From: Chloroflexota bacterium
GTDB taxonomy: Bacteria; Chloroflexota; Dehalococcoidia; JACQTR01
Assembly (NCBI GenBank): GCA_016210705.1
Contig: JACQTR010000143.1
Span: 1-13,664, forward strand
DNA: 13,664 bases
Reading direction: 5' to 3'
The notes below the pieces were generated by a model that worked only from the letters and a program-made list of their open reading frames with translations, had not been told where the DNA came from and ran no database searches. Numbering within the stretch: the stretch's first letter is position 1; each line of letters opens with the position of its first letter. Below, in pieces: positions 7,100-13,664 of the stretch. Both the position numbers and the translations under genes were made by a program.

Positions 7100-7360
7100 C
7101 TATGTGCCTTTCCTGAGCTCAGCGATACGTTCCTCCACCCCTTTGGCCTCTGTTTGGAGGTCTTTTAAATACTCCTCGAGGTTGAGTATGACCTCCTCCC
7201 TGGTGGGAAAGCGCCGGTACCCATAGCTTGGGGCTTGGCGGCCCCAGGGATGGTGCCATCCACCCCTTGGGACATGGTGAGCAGGATGCCCGCAGCCGCA
7301 GCCGCCGCCCGGTCCGCTTTCGCTGTAGCCTCTCCAACCACGATGTTCTCCACACGACAT
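7100..7360 (-). CDS. Small Gly/Cys/His-rich protein with C-terminal coiled coil (DUF5320-like)
   Basis: An 86-residue protein of unknown function. The N-terminal half is rich in Gly, His, Trp and Cys (Cys3, Cys21, Cys23; His6, 25, 28, 29, 36, 37), suggesting metal binding. The C-terminal part from about 52 (PTREEVILNLEEYLKDLQ and on to EERIAELRKGT) is a charged amphipathic helix, probably a coiled coil. This two-part design resembles the DUF5320 small proteins of anaerobes, but I recognise it by layout rather than a firm signature. A perfect SD, AGGAGGT, lies eight bases before the ATG, which makes translation credible. It is 33 bp behind the PIG-L gene on the same strand and is probably the last gene of the arsR unit. 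Confidence 0.62.
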   Translation of the reverse strand: MSCGEHRGWRGYSESGPGGGCGCGHPAHHVPRGGWHHPWGRQAPSYGYRRFPTREEVILNLEEYLKDLQTEAKGVEERIAELRKGT

Positions 7361-7393
7361 TTTTGTTACCTCCTGTTCTGATATTTCCTGGTG

Positions 7394-8080
7394 TCAGTGT
7401 CGTGGACTGACTGCCTTGAACCCCTCGGCAAAGGCCATATTGTGTTCCAGTCCCGCTTGCTTTGCCCACTCCCTCACTCTTGCCACCATGGCTTCCCCAG
7501 AGTGGCTGACCTGGCTCTTGTGCTGCCGTATGGCTTCTATCTTTGCGTCAATGGTGGCCGTGACGTCTACCCAGTAATCAGGATTGTCCGTCTGAAATAG
7601 ATAGACCTCGCCGACTGTATGAGGGGCCATACCCTCCCTGTACATCTGATTTCCCGCTACCACGATAGCAGCTAGAGCCGTGAACCCGACAGCGCGATGG
7701 TCAGGATGAATACGATAGCGGGTCCAAGGATCATGAGTCATCAGTATCGCTGGCTTGAACTGTCGGATAAGGCCAGCCACCTCTTTGCGAAAGGCGAGGG
7801 TTTCTTGCAGTTCACAGTCCTCCTGCAGCAGAAAAGTCGTGCTAGCAACCCCGAGGATCTCTGCTGCGGCTCGCTGCTCTCTTTCCCTGATTTCTCCAAG
7901 TAACTGCGTTGTCATCCTCGGATCGTTACTTCCCCTGTTTCCGCTAGTGCACAAAACGTAGTGAATTTCTCGTCCCTCGCTGGCCCACCGGGCTATGGTG
8001 CCACCGCTGCTAATGTCGGCATCATCGGGATGAGCCGCTATCACTAGGACACGCACTGTCTCCGTCGGTGTCTCAGTCAT
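7394..8080 (-). CDS. PIG-L/LmbE family deacetylase
   Basis: Probable zinc-dependent hydrolase that removes acetyl groups from N-acetylglucosamine-type substrates, the family of MshB, BshB and GlcNAc-PI deacetylase. The 228 residues are usual for the family. The N-terminal motif AHPDDAD (16-22) gives His17 and Asp20 as zinc ligands with Asp19 as candidate base, and HPDH (125-128) gives the third ligand, His128. Further family features are CTSGNRGS (44-51) and THDPW (115-119). There is no signal peptide or membrane helix, so it is cytoplasmic. AAGGGGG just before the ATG supports the start. It lies 57 bp after arsR and 33 bp before the small Cys/His-rich gene. The natural substrate, such as a thiol-glycoside or a sugar conjugate, cannot be told from sequence. 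Confidence 0.93.
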   Translation of the reverse strand: MTETPTETVRVLVIAAHPDDADISSGGTIARWASEGREIHYVLCTSGNRGSNDPRMTTQLLGEIREREQRAAAEILGVASTTFLLQEDCELQETLAFRKEVAGLIRQFKPAILMTHDPWTRYRIHPDHRAVGFTALAAIVVAGNQMYREGMAPHTVGEVYLFQTDNPDYWVDVTATIDAKIEAIRQHKSQVSHSGEAMVARVREWAKQAGLEHNMAFAEGFKAVSPRH

Positions 8081-8137
8081 CGTTCCCCCTTACTTCCATA
8101 GGCAAACGTCCGTTCGCCCGTGCGTCATGCGCGAAGT

Positions 8138-8449
8138 CTAGCCAGCCGGAGCCATGATGAAATCTACTCCCGGGGCAGCCAGTGCTTGCGCCCAGTAGCG
8201 GGCCAGCGTGGCCCGGTTTAGCCGATAGTGCACGAAGTAGCCCCGGCGCTCATCAATCACCAGGTCGACGGCCCGTAGCACGGCTAGGTGCTGCGAGACC
8301 GCTGACTGGGAGACACCCAGCGCAGCAGCCAAGGCGTTCACACAGAATGCCTCCTCGGGCTTCAAATCGGCGAGCATTTTCACCAGCCGAAGCCGGGTCT
8401 CATTAGAGAGTGCCTTGAATACCTTTGCCAGTTCCCTGATTTTGTCCAT
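8138..8449 (-). CDS. ArsR/SmtB-family winged-helix transcriptional regulator
   Basis: DNA-binding repressor, 103 residues, normal length for the family. The winged helix spans about 5-85: AKVFKALSNETRLRLVKML (8-26), the helix-turn-helix VNALAAALGVSQSAVSQHLAVLRA (37-60) and the wing DERRGYFVHYRL (66-77). The sensor is unclear. A single Cys36 lies just before the HTH, where ArsR proteins carry a CVC-type arsenic site, but the second Cys is missing, so classic As(III) sensing by that pair is unlikely. A metal-independent or other-ligand member is equally possible. It is first in a unit with the PIG-L and Cys/His-rich genes and probably represses its own promoter at the palindrome around 8502-8512. 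No strong SD is seen before the ATG. Confidence 0.93.
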   Translation of the reverse strand: MDKIRELAKVFKALSNETRLRLVKMLADLKPEEAFCVNALAAALGVSQSAVSQHLAVLRAVDLVIDERRGYFVHYRLNRATLARYWAQALAAPGVDFIMAPAG

Positions 8450-8480
8450 GGTGTCTATCTATATAAGCTTCTGCTAATAT

Positions 8481-8510
8481 ACTGTAACAGATTCTCCCTG
8501 ATATTGTCAA
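8481..8510 (-). promoter_or_regulatory. sigma70-type promoter of the arsR unit
   Basis: On the minus strand a perfect TTGACA (8510-8505) and TACAGT (8486-8481) are separated by 18 bp. The implied start point near 8474 leaves a leader of about 25 bases to the arsR ATG. The -10 overlaps the small palindrome CTGTAACAG (8482-8490). Confidence 0.55.
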
Positions 8511-8512
8511 TA
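8502..8512. promoter_or_regulatory. Palindrome over the -35 element, candidate ArsR operator
   Basis: TATTGTCAATA is a perfect 5-1-5 palindrome covering the arsR -35 hexamer. A second palindrome, CTGTAACAG (8482-8490), covers the -10. Because the palindrome reads similarly on both strands it also supplies TTGTCA (8504-8509) on the plus strand, followed after 18 bp by TAAATT (8528-8533), so it may drive divergent transcription. ArsR-type repressors usually bind such sites over their own promoter; binding here is inferred. Confidence 0.4.
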
Positions 8513-8588
8513 GTTCAAATTGCCTCATAAATTCTGCCACCGGAAAGGCATCGTTGCCTCGCGAAATATGTTACACAAGGAGGAGACG

Positions 8589-8648
8589 ATGACACGAGGC
8601 AGCGCGATGGCCCAAGGATATTTCCTCCCTGGGCCATTGCTCTTTTGA
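8589..8648 (+). CDS. Possible 19-codon small ORF with strong SD (speculative)
   Basis: ATG at 8589 follows AAGGAGGAG with a three-base gap and opens a 19-codon frame (MTRGSAMAQGYFLPGPLLF) ending in TGA. It faces away from arsR and sits behind the plus-strand promoter-like elements at 8504-8533. No family is recognised. The peptide has no obvious function, and the frame overlaps a hairpin, so it could be a leader peptide, part of a small RNA, or chance. Confidence 0.2.
   Translation: MTRGSAMAQGYFLPGPLLF
8609..8646 (+). terminator. Terminator-like hairpin with trailing T-rich run
   Basis: GGCCCAAGGA (8609-8618) pairs with TCCT (8623-8626) and TGGGCC (8630-8635), leaving a three-base CCC bulge. 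ATTGCTCTTTT follows (8636-8646). On the plus strand this resembles an intrinsic terminator. On the minus strand the same stem lies 27 bp past the VIT/VWA stop but has no T run after it. Confidence 0.35.
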
Positions 8649-8661
8649 CTCTGGCCGTGAT

Positions 8662-10890
8662 CTAGTGGAACAGGTGGCGAACCCATCGCCACAGGCGGCT
8701 CAGAAGGCTGTCTTCGCTACCCTCCTGGTTAAGGCCGATGTCCGGGGCGGTGGGAGTGGCCGAAGGCTCCAGTTGGGGAGATGAACCATCGGCCACCACC
8801 TCGTAGGCCTGGCTGTCCACCACGATTACCTTGTCCCCCAGGGCAAAGTAGCGTCCCAAATCCGGCCGCTGGGATAGGATTTCGAAGTAATCTTCACTGC
8901 CGAAGACTAATTTTTTGGTCTTTTCCCCAGGGCGATAGGTGGTATCCTTCCAGATGCCGTCTTCCAGAATAAAGGTCTTGGCTCCAACAGCCTTGATGCT
9001 CTTGGTCGATGGCTCGGCGGCCACCGTGGATTCTCGGAGTCCCTGGAGGGCCTCGCTCTTCTCCACTGCCCCACTCCCCGATACCGGCGCTGGCGTCATC
9101 GCGCGCCCGTAAAGATCCTCCTGAGCCTTTCTTCTACCCTCGGGGGTCAGTATATGAGGCTCCTCCACCAAAAAGGAGGTATAGGGGGTAACGATCCCGT
9201 AGCGAGTAGCTAGCTCCACTATCTCGTCGACCACCTGCCGTTGGGGCCCTCCCCATCGGATTTGCTCAAGCAGATAGCCTACCTTGCGCAGGGCCCAAAG
9301 GCGAGGGACAAAATCGTTCTCTTCGGCCTCCTTGGGGAAATTTTGGATGTATTTATAGGTCTGGGTCTTCCCATTGACCTGGCCGCGCAGGGTTATCCTT
9401 GTCTGACCACTACCCTGGTAACGGCCCGCCACAACTAGCTGGCTGCCCAAAAAGAGATCGGGAAAGGGTCGTGGGTAGATGTCTGATACCTTGATATCGC
9501 CAAAATCTAGTTCCAATCCGGACAAAACAGGCGTCTGAATTTGGGTATAGAGCTGAGAGACCTCCTCATCTACCCGCTCTCCGGGCCTAACATAGCGGCT
9601 GACACCTCCGTAAGCCTGGGCCAGGGCATCCAAGAGTAAGGTATTGACATCATCGCCTACTCCGAAAGCAAAGATACGCGCTGTAGGGCCTGCGGCCTCA
9701 GCAACGTTGGCCAGAATCTTCTTAGCATCGGTGACCCCCGAAGTGGGCAGGCCATCGGTGAGAAAGAGGACGATGTGGGGTCGTTCTGGATCTGCCTTGG
9801 CGATGGCCCTTAACAAAGCATCGTTTATGTTAGTACCGCCGGCCGCCGCCAGCGAGGCTACAAACTCCAAGGCTCTGGTGGTCTCCTGGGCCGATCGAAG
9901 TTCTTGAGCGTAGGATTCGATTGTAGTATTAAAGGCGATGATGTTGAAGCGATCCTCGGCGTTGAGGTGGGATAGGACAAAGCGTAGGGCTTCCTTGGCC
10001 TGGGTCAGTTTCTCCCCTTTCATGCTGCCTGAAGTGTCTATTACCATGACCACGTCTTTGGCCACCACTTGCTCCTCCTCTACCTCGGAGCCGGGTGCCA
10101 CTAGGAGCAAGAAATAGCCATCCTCCCCTTCAGAGCGATGAGTGAGTATATTTAGGCCCAGTTCTTGTTTGGACATCGTATATATCAGTTCGAAGTCCTT
10201 TTGTGGCTGAACATTGCTGGCCTCATAGCTTACTTTGGCATGATGGTCATCGGGACGGCTGATGGCCACCTCATGGCTAGGAGAATAGATGGCCTTTATG
10301 GCTTCCTTGGATGTAATATCGACATTTATAGTAACCTCTCGCAAGGGTCGAGGCGAAAATCGTTCAGTGTTCAATGGGTAAAGGTAGCGCACCAAGCCCT
10401 TATCCTGGGCAAGCACCTGGGAGTACTCTAGCTCGATGCGTTTTTCCCCATGGGCCGGGATGGGGAAGACCCGGGCCTGGAAGGCCCCTCGGCCTACGTA
10501 CTCCAGAAGGGCCGGGTCTTGCCGCGAACGCACTATGTCCTCATAGATGCGCCGTGCTTTGTCTTTGTCCAGGACTTGACCCGACAAAGGCTTGCCGTCC
10601 ACATACATGGTGAAGTTGGAGATGGCAGCGTCGCTAGGAAGAGGGAAGATGTAGGTTCCCTCAAGTTCTAAGTCGCTGTCATTGATAAAGACCTGGTCGA
10701 TGCGGGTGGTTGCCACCTGGTTATCGATGGTTACCTTGACTCGATGGTACTTTATATCGAGAAAAGGGACGATGATGGGTTTCTCCGGCGGCGGGTGGGG
10801 GATTATTACGCCGTCGGCCCGGGCCGACCGACTAGGGAGCAACATAACGGCTAGGACGAGGGCGACTAATAAGCTAGGAAAGAACTTCAT
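8662..10890 (-). CDS. Secreted VIT and VWA domain-containing protein
   Basis: Exported protein of the inter-alpha-trypsin-inhibitor-like family, 742 residues. A Sec signal peptide covers 1-25 (basic start, hydrophobic LLVALVLAVMLL, likely cleavage after SARA). The VIT domain spans about 40-165 (with YIFPLPSDAAISNFTMYVDG and the segment around KARRIYEDIV). The VWA domain spans about 278-450 with an intact MIDAS: DTSGS (285-289), Thr353 in GGTN and Asp379 in LTDG. The remainder, about 455-742, is a less conserved beta-rich region and a Ser/Pro/Thr-rich tail without a clear membrane anchor. The ATG at 10890 is chosen over one 18 codons upstream because GAGGAGG lies seven bases before it and the signal peptide starts there. 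Such proteins are thought to bind ligands or matrix through the metal site; the partner here is unknown. It diverges from the propeller gene. Confidence 0.93.
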   Translation of the reverse strand: MKFFPSLLVALVLAVMLLPSRSARADGVIIPHPPPEKPIIVPFLDIKYHRVKVTIDNQVATTRIDQVFINDSDLELEGTYIFPLPSDAAISNFTMYVDGKPLSGQVLDKDKARRIYEDIVRSRQDPALLEYVGRGAFQARVFPIPAHGEKRIELEYSQVLAQDKGLVRYLYPLNTERFSPRPLREVTINVDITSKEAIKAIYSPSHEVAISRPDDHHAKVSYEASNVQPQKDFELIYTMSKQELGLNILTHRSEGEDGYFLLLVAPGSEVEEEQVVAKDVVMVIDTSGSMKGEKLTQAKEALRFVLSHLNAEDRFNIIAFNTTIESYAQELRSAQETTRALEFVASLAAAGGTNINDALLRAIAKADPERPHIVLFLTDGLPTSGVTDAKKILANVAEAAGPTARIFAFGVGDDVNTLLLDALAQAYGGVSRYVRPGERVDEEVSQLYTQIQTPVLSGLELDFGDIKVSDIYPRPFPDLFLGSQLVVAGRYQGSGQTRITLRGQVNGKTQTYKYIQNFPKEAEENDFVPRLWALRKVGYLLEQIRWGGPQRQVVDEIVELATRYGIVTPYTSFLVEEPHILTPEGRRKAQEDLYGRAMTPAPVSGSGAVEKSEALQGLRESTVAAEPSTKSIKAVGAKTFILEDGIWKDTTYRPGEKTKKLVFGSEDYFEILSQRPDLGRYFALGDKVIVVDSQAYEVVADGSSPQLEPSATPTAPDIGLNQEGSEDSLLSRLWRWVRHLFH

Positions 10891-11018
10891 GGCATGCCTC
10901 CTCTGATGAAGTATTTTTGTCTTCTTCACTATAGAGACGTTCATATTTAGCGTAATGTTCCTACTTTGTGTCAGTGTTTATTTTCATACCGTTTTCTTAC
11001 CTTTTTATAACCCCTTCT

Positions 11019-11046
11019 TACGCTTGATGACTAGAATCCTACGCTT
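11019..11046. repeat. Direct repeat TACGCTT, 21-bp period
   Basis: TACGCTT occurs at 11019-11025 and 11040-11046, two helical turns apart, in the gap between the divergent VIT/VWA and propeller genes. This spacing suits binding of a regulator to one face of the DNA. No convincing promoter pair was found beside it. Confidence 0.3.
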
Positions 11047-11108
11047 CAGTTTAGTAGTATAGACGGCATTATGGGGCAAGATGATACTGGAGAATGGAGG
11101 TTATGATT

Positions 11109-12917
11109 ATGGCCAGCCGAGCAAAGCGACCACTCCTCAGATGGTTAGCCTTTTTAGGTGTTGTGGCACTTGTTTTCACGCTGACGGGTGTGGCATGGGG
11201 TCAGGGCATCGAATGGGTCCGCCAGTTCGGATTCGGAACGGATACGGCTGACCGGGCTCGGGGGGTCTCCGTAGACGCCTCAGGCGTGTATGTGACAGGG
11301 TCAACAAGCGAATTGATGGCACCTGGCGATGCCTTCGTGCGCAAGTATGACGCCAGTGGCGGAGAAGTATGGACGCGCCAATTTGGAACCGATAGCTCTG
11401 ATGAGGCTTTGGCCATCTCCATCGACTCAACAGGGATATACGTGGCCGGCTACACAGATGGCACGCTGCCGGATCAGACCTCACCCGGCGGCGGCGACGC
11501 CTTTGTGCGCAAATATGACGCCAATGGCACCGAGGGATGGACGCGCCAGTTCGGGACCTCAAGGTACGACGCCGCTTGTGGGATCTCTGTCAACCCCACG
11601 GGCGTGTACGTGGCCGGGTCAACAAACGGCACGTTGGCGGGCCAGACCAATGCAGGGTTCATTGACGCCTTTGTGCGCAAATACGACGGCGATGGCAACG
11701 AGTTGTGGACCCGCCAGTTCGGAACCTCAGACAACGACTTCGCTTGCGGCATCGCTGGCGACTCCACGGGCGTGTACGTGGCCGGGTATACACAAGGTGA
11801 TTTCCCGGGCCAGACCAGCGTGGGGGGCCTTGACGCCTTTGTGCGCAAATATGACGCCGCTGGTAACGAGATGTGGACCCGCCAGTTCGGAAACTCCTTA
11901 GGTCTTGGCATTTCCATCGACTCAACAGGGATATACGTGGCCGGCTACACAGGTGGCACGCTGCCGGGTCAGACCCCAGCCGGCGGAGTCGACGCCTTTG
12001 TGCGCAAATATGACGCCGCTGGTAACGAGATGTGGACCCGCCAGTTCGGGACCTCAGACTTTGACAGTGCAAATACGATTTTCGTCGACTCCACAGGCAT
12101 ATATGTGGCTGGGAATACAGCCGGCGCCTTCCCGGGCCAGACCAACGCAGGGGGCGTTGACGCCTTTGTCCGCAGGTACGACGCCAATGGCACCGAGGGA
12201 TGGAGCCGCCAAGGCGGATCATCCTTGGATGACCGCGCGTTCGGGATCGCCGCCTATTCAACAGGGAGCGTGTGGAGCGTGTACGTGGCCGGGGAGACAG
12301 AGGACGTGCTGCCGGGTCAGACGTCCGCCGGCGGCCTCGACGCCTTTGTTGCCAAAATAACGGAGGATCCTGACCTTGACGGTGTCTTGGACGACGTGGA
12401 TAACTGTCCTCTGGTTTCCAACCCTGGACAGGAGGACAACGATAGCGACGGACAGGGGGATGCCTGTGACCTCGACGATGATAACGATGGTGTGCCTGAC
12501 GTCAGCGACAACTGCATAGCTACGCCTAACCCAGCACAAGAGGACAATGATGGTGACGGGCAGGGGGATGCCTGTGACCCCGACGATGATAACGATGGTG
12601 TGCTGGACGGAGCCGACGTTTGCCCTCTCGTGCCACCCACCGGTGGGCTTGACGCCGACGGGAACGGCTGCACCGACACCATCGCTGGATTGAAAACAAT
12701 CGTCGAAGGGCTATCAATTCCACTGAGCCGACAGCAGGGCCTTCTCCGAAAGCTGGATGAGGCTCAGAAGGCTTTGGATAGAGGAAATCCCCAAGTGGCC
12801 GAGAACAAGCTCCAGGACTTTATCTCCCAAGTGGAAGGACTCCGAGATACCGTTCTCACCAATGAGCTGGCAAATCTTCTTGTGACGTATGCCAATAACC
12901 TAATCCTGCTCATATAA
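11109..12917 (+). CDS. Secreted SBBP beta-propeller protein with thrombospondin type 3 repeats and FIMAH-like C-terminal domain
   Basis: Probable cell-surface or secreted protein, 602 residues. A basic start and hydrophobic helix (about 8-30, ending GVAWGQG) form a signal peptide. Seven tandem SBBP repeats follow, with the blade Trp at 36, 88, 144, 200, 256, 309 and 365; the repeat consensus contains [22 protein letters not shown] and DAFVRKYDA. Seven units fit one closed beta-propeller. Residues about 419-523 hold Asp-rich thrombospondin type 3 repeats ([24 protein letters not shown]) that bind calcium in known proteins. The last ~78 residues are helical and resemble the FIMAH domain ([26 protein letters not shown]). 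The ATG at 11109 is preferred over 11094 and 11103 because GGAGG lies eight bases before it. No sortase motif or outer anchor is seen. Adhesion or matrix binding is likely but unproven. Confidence 0.9.
   Translation: MASRAKRPLLRWLAFLGVVALVFTLTGVAWGQGIEWVRQFGFGTDTADRARGVSVDASGVYVTGSTSELMAPGDAFVRKYDASGGEVWTRQFGTDSSDEALAISIDSTGIYVAGYTDGTLPDQTSPGGGDAFVRKYDANGTEGWTRQFGTSRYDAACGISVNPTGVYVAGSTNGTLAGQTNAGFIDAFVRKYDGDGNELWTRQFGTSDNDFACGIAGDSTGVYVAGYTQGDFPGQTSVGGLDAFVRKYDAAGNEMWTRQFGNSLGLGISIDSTGIYVAGYTGGTLPGQTPAGGVDAFVRKYDAAGNEMWTRQFGTSDFDSANTIFVDSTGIYVAGNTAGAFPGQTNAGGVDAFVRRYDANGTEGWSRQGGSSLDDRAFGIAAYSTGSVWSVYVAGETEDVLPGQTSAGGLDAFVAKITEDPDLDGVLDDVDNCPLVSNPGQEDNDSDGQGDACDLDDDNDGVPDVSDNCIATPNPAQEDNDGDGQGDACDPDDDNDGVLDGADVCPLVPPTGGLDADGNGCTDTIAGLKTIVEGLSIPLSRQQGLLRKLDEAQKALDRGNPQVAENKLQDFISQVEGLRDTVLTNELANLLVTYANNLILLI
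11211..12356 (+). repeat. Seven tandem SBBP-coding repeats, period ~168 bp
   Basis: Blade spacing in residues is 52, 56, 56, 56, 53, 56. The fifth blade lacks three residues between its GNS and GLGIS segments. Some units are almost identical in DNA: 11832-11890 equals 11991-12049 over 59 bases, and 11418-11457 equals 11913-11952 over 40 bases. Confidence 0.9.
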
Positions 12918-13206
12918 AATAATCGCTATCTTCGGTGCCTTCGACCGTCGGGTTGCGTCTACACTGGTGCATCGGTCGTAGGGATTGATGCGATAGATTC
13001 ACCCTTAAGCAACTAGCCGTGTCCCCACACCGGTGGTTCTAATTCCGCGATATCCCTATTTAATCATTATCAGATCGCTAGTTACATACCTTTTCCACCA
13101 TTGAAGAGGATTCCTTCTTGGCTAAAGGTTCCCTTGTTTCCTATCGGCGACGGGTTCTGGTAAAATAGGAAGACTGAGTTACCTATGGCGAGAGACAGAA
13201 GATAGG
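12918..13206. other. Intergenic gap of about 290 bp, no gene seen
   Basis: No convincing coding frame on either strand and no clear intrinsic terminator after the propeller gene. Visible structure is limited to a 6-bp inverted repeat, CGACCG (12942-12947) with CGGTCG (12973-12978), and the 8-bp palindrome CACCGGTG. An extended -10-like element lies near the right end. Confidence 0.5.
13158..13166 (+). promoter_or_regulatory. Candidate extended -10 promoter of the ABC transporter gene
   Basis: TG-G-TAAAAT at 13158-13166 matches an extended -10 element with one mismatch in the hexamer, about 40 bp before the ATG. No good -35 is present at the usual distance, as is allowed for extended -10 promoters. 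Confidence 0.3.
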
Positions 13207-13664
13207 ATGATAGTCCAGACCTATGGCTTGACCAAATATTATGGCAAGACGTGCGGGGTCGAAGACCTAGACCTGAGCATAAAGGAAGGGGAGATCTTCG
13301 GCTATTTGGGCCCCAACGGCTCGGGAAAGACCACCACCCTGCGCCTTCTCCTTGACCTTATTCGGCCTACTCGGGGGCGAGCTGAGATCTTCGGACTGGA
13401 TACGCGCCGCTACTCCCGCCCCATCCGACAGCGCCTGGGATACGTTCCCGGCGATGTTGCCTTCTACGAAGGGATGACCGGCGACGAGCTACTGGGCTTG
13501 ATAGGCCACCTCCACCAAGGCAACGCCATGAAGCGCGAGAAGGAATTGGCGGAACGGCTAGACATCGATCTAAGGCATAAGATCAAGACCTACTCCAAAG
13601 GTACCAAGCAGAAGCTGGCCATTATCCAAGCCCTGATGGGCGACCCCGACCTCCTCATCCTCGA
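13207..13664 (+). CDS. ABC transporter ATP-binding protein (ABC-2 type exporter), 3' end outside window
   Basis: ATPase subunit of an exporter, 152 residues visible. The Walker A motif GPNGSGKT is at 35-42. The Q-loop region reads RLGYVPGDVAFYEGMTGDE (76-94), with Pro-Gly-Asp in place of the usual Pro-Gln/Glu. The signature is YSKGTKQK (129-136) rather than LSGGQ, a variant common in ABC-2-type ATPases linked to drug or lipid export. The beginning of Walker B (DPDLLIL, 146-152) is cut by the window end. The SD before the ATG at 13207 is weak (AGATAGG), but no better in-frame start exists. The permease partner should lie downstream; the substrate cannot be predicted. Confidence 0.94.
   Translation, partial: MIVQTYGLTKYYGKTCGVEDLDLSIKEGEIFGYLGPNGSGKTTTLRLLLDLIRPTRGRAEIFGLDTRRYSRPIRQRLGYVPGDVAFYEGMTGDELLGLIGHLHQGNAMKREKELAERLDIDLRHKIKTYSKGTKQKLAIIQALMGDPDLLIL

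Noticed and set aside
10891..10944. Upstream ATG extending the VIT/VWA protein by 18 residues
   Set aside because: The extension puts charged residues before the signal peptide, while GAGGAGG sits correctly before the ATG at 10890.
11211..12356. CRISPR-like or satellite array suggested by the regular repeats
   Set aside because: The repeats are in frame, code for SBBP blades and have no short-repeat/unique-spacer structure.
11329..12360. Long open frames of about 130-200 codons on both strands within the propeller gene
   Set aside because: They arise from the tandem repeats, which keep alternative frames open with the same 168-base period. Their products are low-complexity Arg/Cys/Pro-rich strings without start signals.
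12942..12978. CGACCG/CGGTCG inverted repeat as terminator of the propeller gene
   Set aside because: Six-base stem with a 25-base loop and no T run after it.
13185..13205. Six-codon ORF (MARDRR) ending one base before the ABC transporter start
   Set aside because: No SD before it, and such short frames are common by chance. A coupling leader cannot be excluded.

Overview
The window is bacterial, dense with genes and of moderate GC content. It carries Shine-Dalgarno (SD) sites of the AGGAGGT type and sigma70-like promoter elements. The mix of genes would fit a Chloroflexota-like or other environmental, possibly subsurface, lineage: an alternative complex III/Qrc-type redox operon, an ECF sigma factor with a zinc-finger anti-sigma, a VIT/VWA secreted protein, an SBBP beta-propeller surface protein and a PIG-L deacetylase. 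That taxonomic guess rests on gene content only and is weak.

Region 1 (1-5619, minus strand) is a redox operon read right to left. It encodes a 96-residue two-helix membrane protein, a membrane-anchored pentaheme cytochrome c, a Tat-exported MopB-family lipoprotein, a four-cluster ferredoxin-like subunit and a very large NrfD-type membrane protein that runs off the left edge. The order cytochrome - MopB - FeS - NrfD is that of qrcABCD. The cytochrome and FeS sequence signatures match those of alternative complex III (ActA and the C-terminal half of ActB). The membrane subunit appears to be two NrfD units joined in one polypeptide, where ACIII has ActC and ActF as separate proteins. The complex should exchange electrons between membrane quinone and an extracytoplasmic cytochrome partner; the direction cannot be read from sequence.

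Region 2 (5620-7087, plus strand) is a divergent ECF sigma/anti-sigma pair. The 128-bp divergent gap holds a sigma70-like promoter for the redox operon and an 8-bp perfect inverted repeat in front of the sigma gene.

Region 3 (7100-8648) is a minus-strand unit of an ArsR-type repressor, a PIG-L/LmbE deacetylase and a small Gly/Cys/His-rich coiled-coil protein. Its promoter contains a small palindrome at the -35 element, which also supplies a -35-like element on the opposite strand. Facing away from arsR is a possible tiny transcript with a strong SD, a 19-codon ORF and a terminator-like hairpin.

Region 4 (8662-12917) is a divergent pair of exported proteins: a VIT/VWA protein on the minus strand, and on the plus strand a secreted protein with seven SBBP beta-propeller repeats, calcium-binding thrombospondin type 3 repeats and a C-terminal helical FIMAH-like domain. 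The propeller gene shows near-identical internal repeats, a sign of recent duplication or conversion.

Region 5 (12918-13664) is a ~290-bp gap followed by the start of an ABC-2-type transporter ATPase, cut by the window edge. I saw no tRNA, rRNA, CRISPR array or insertion sequence.
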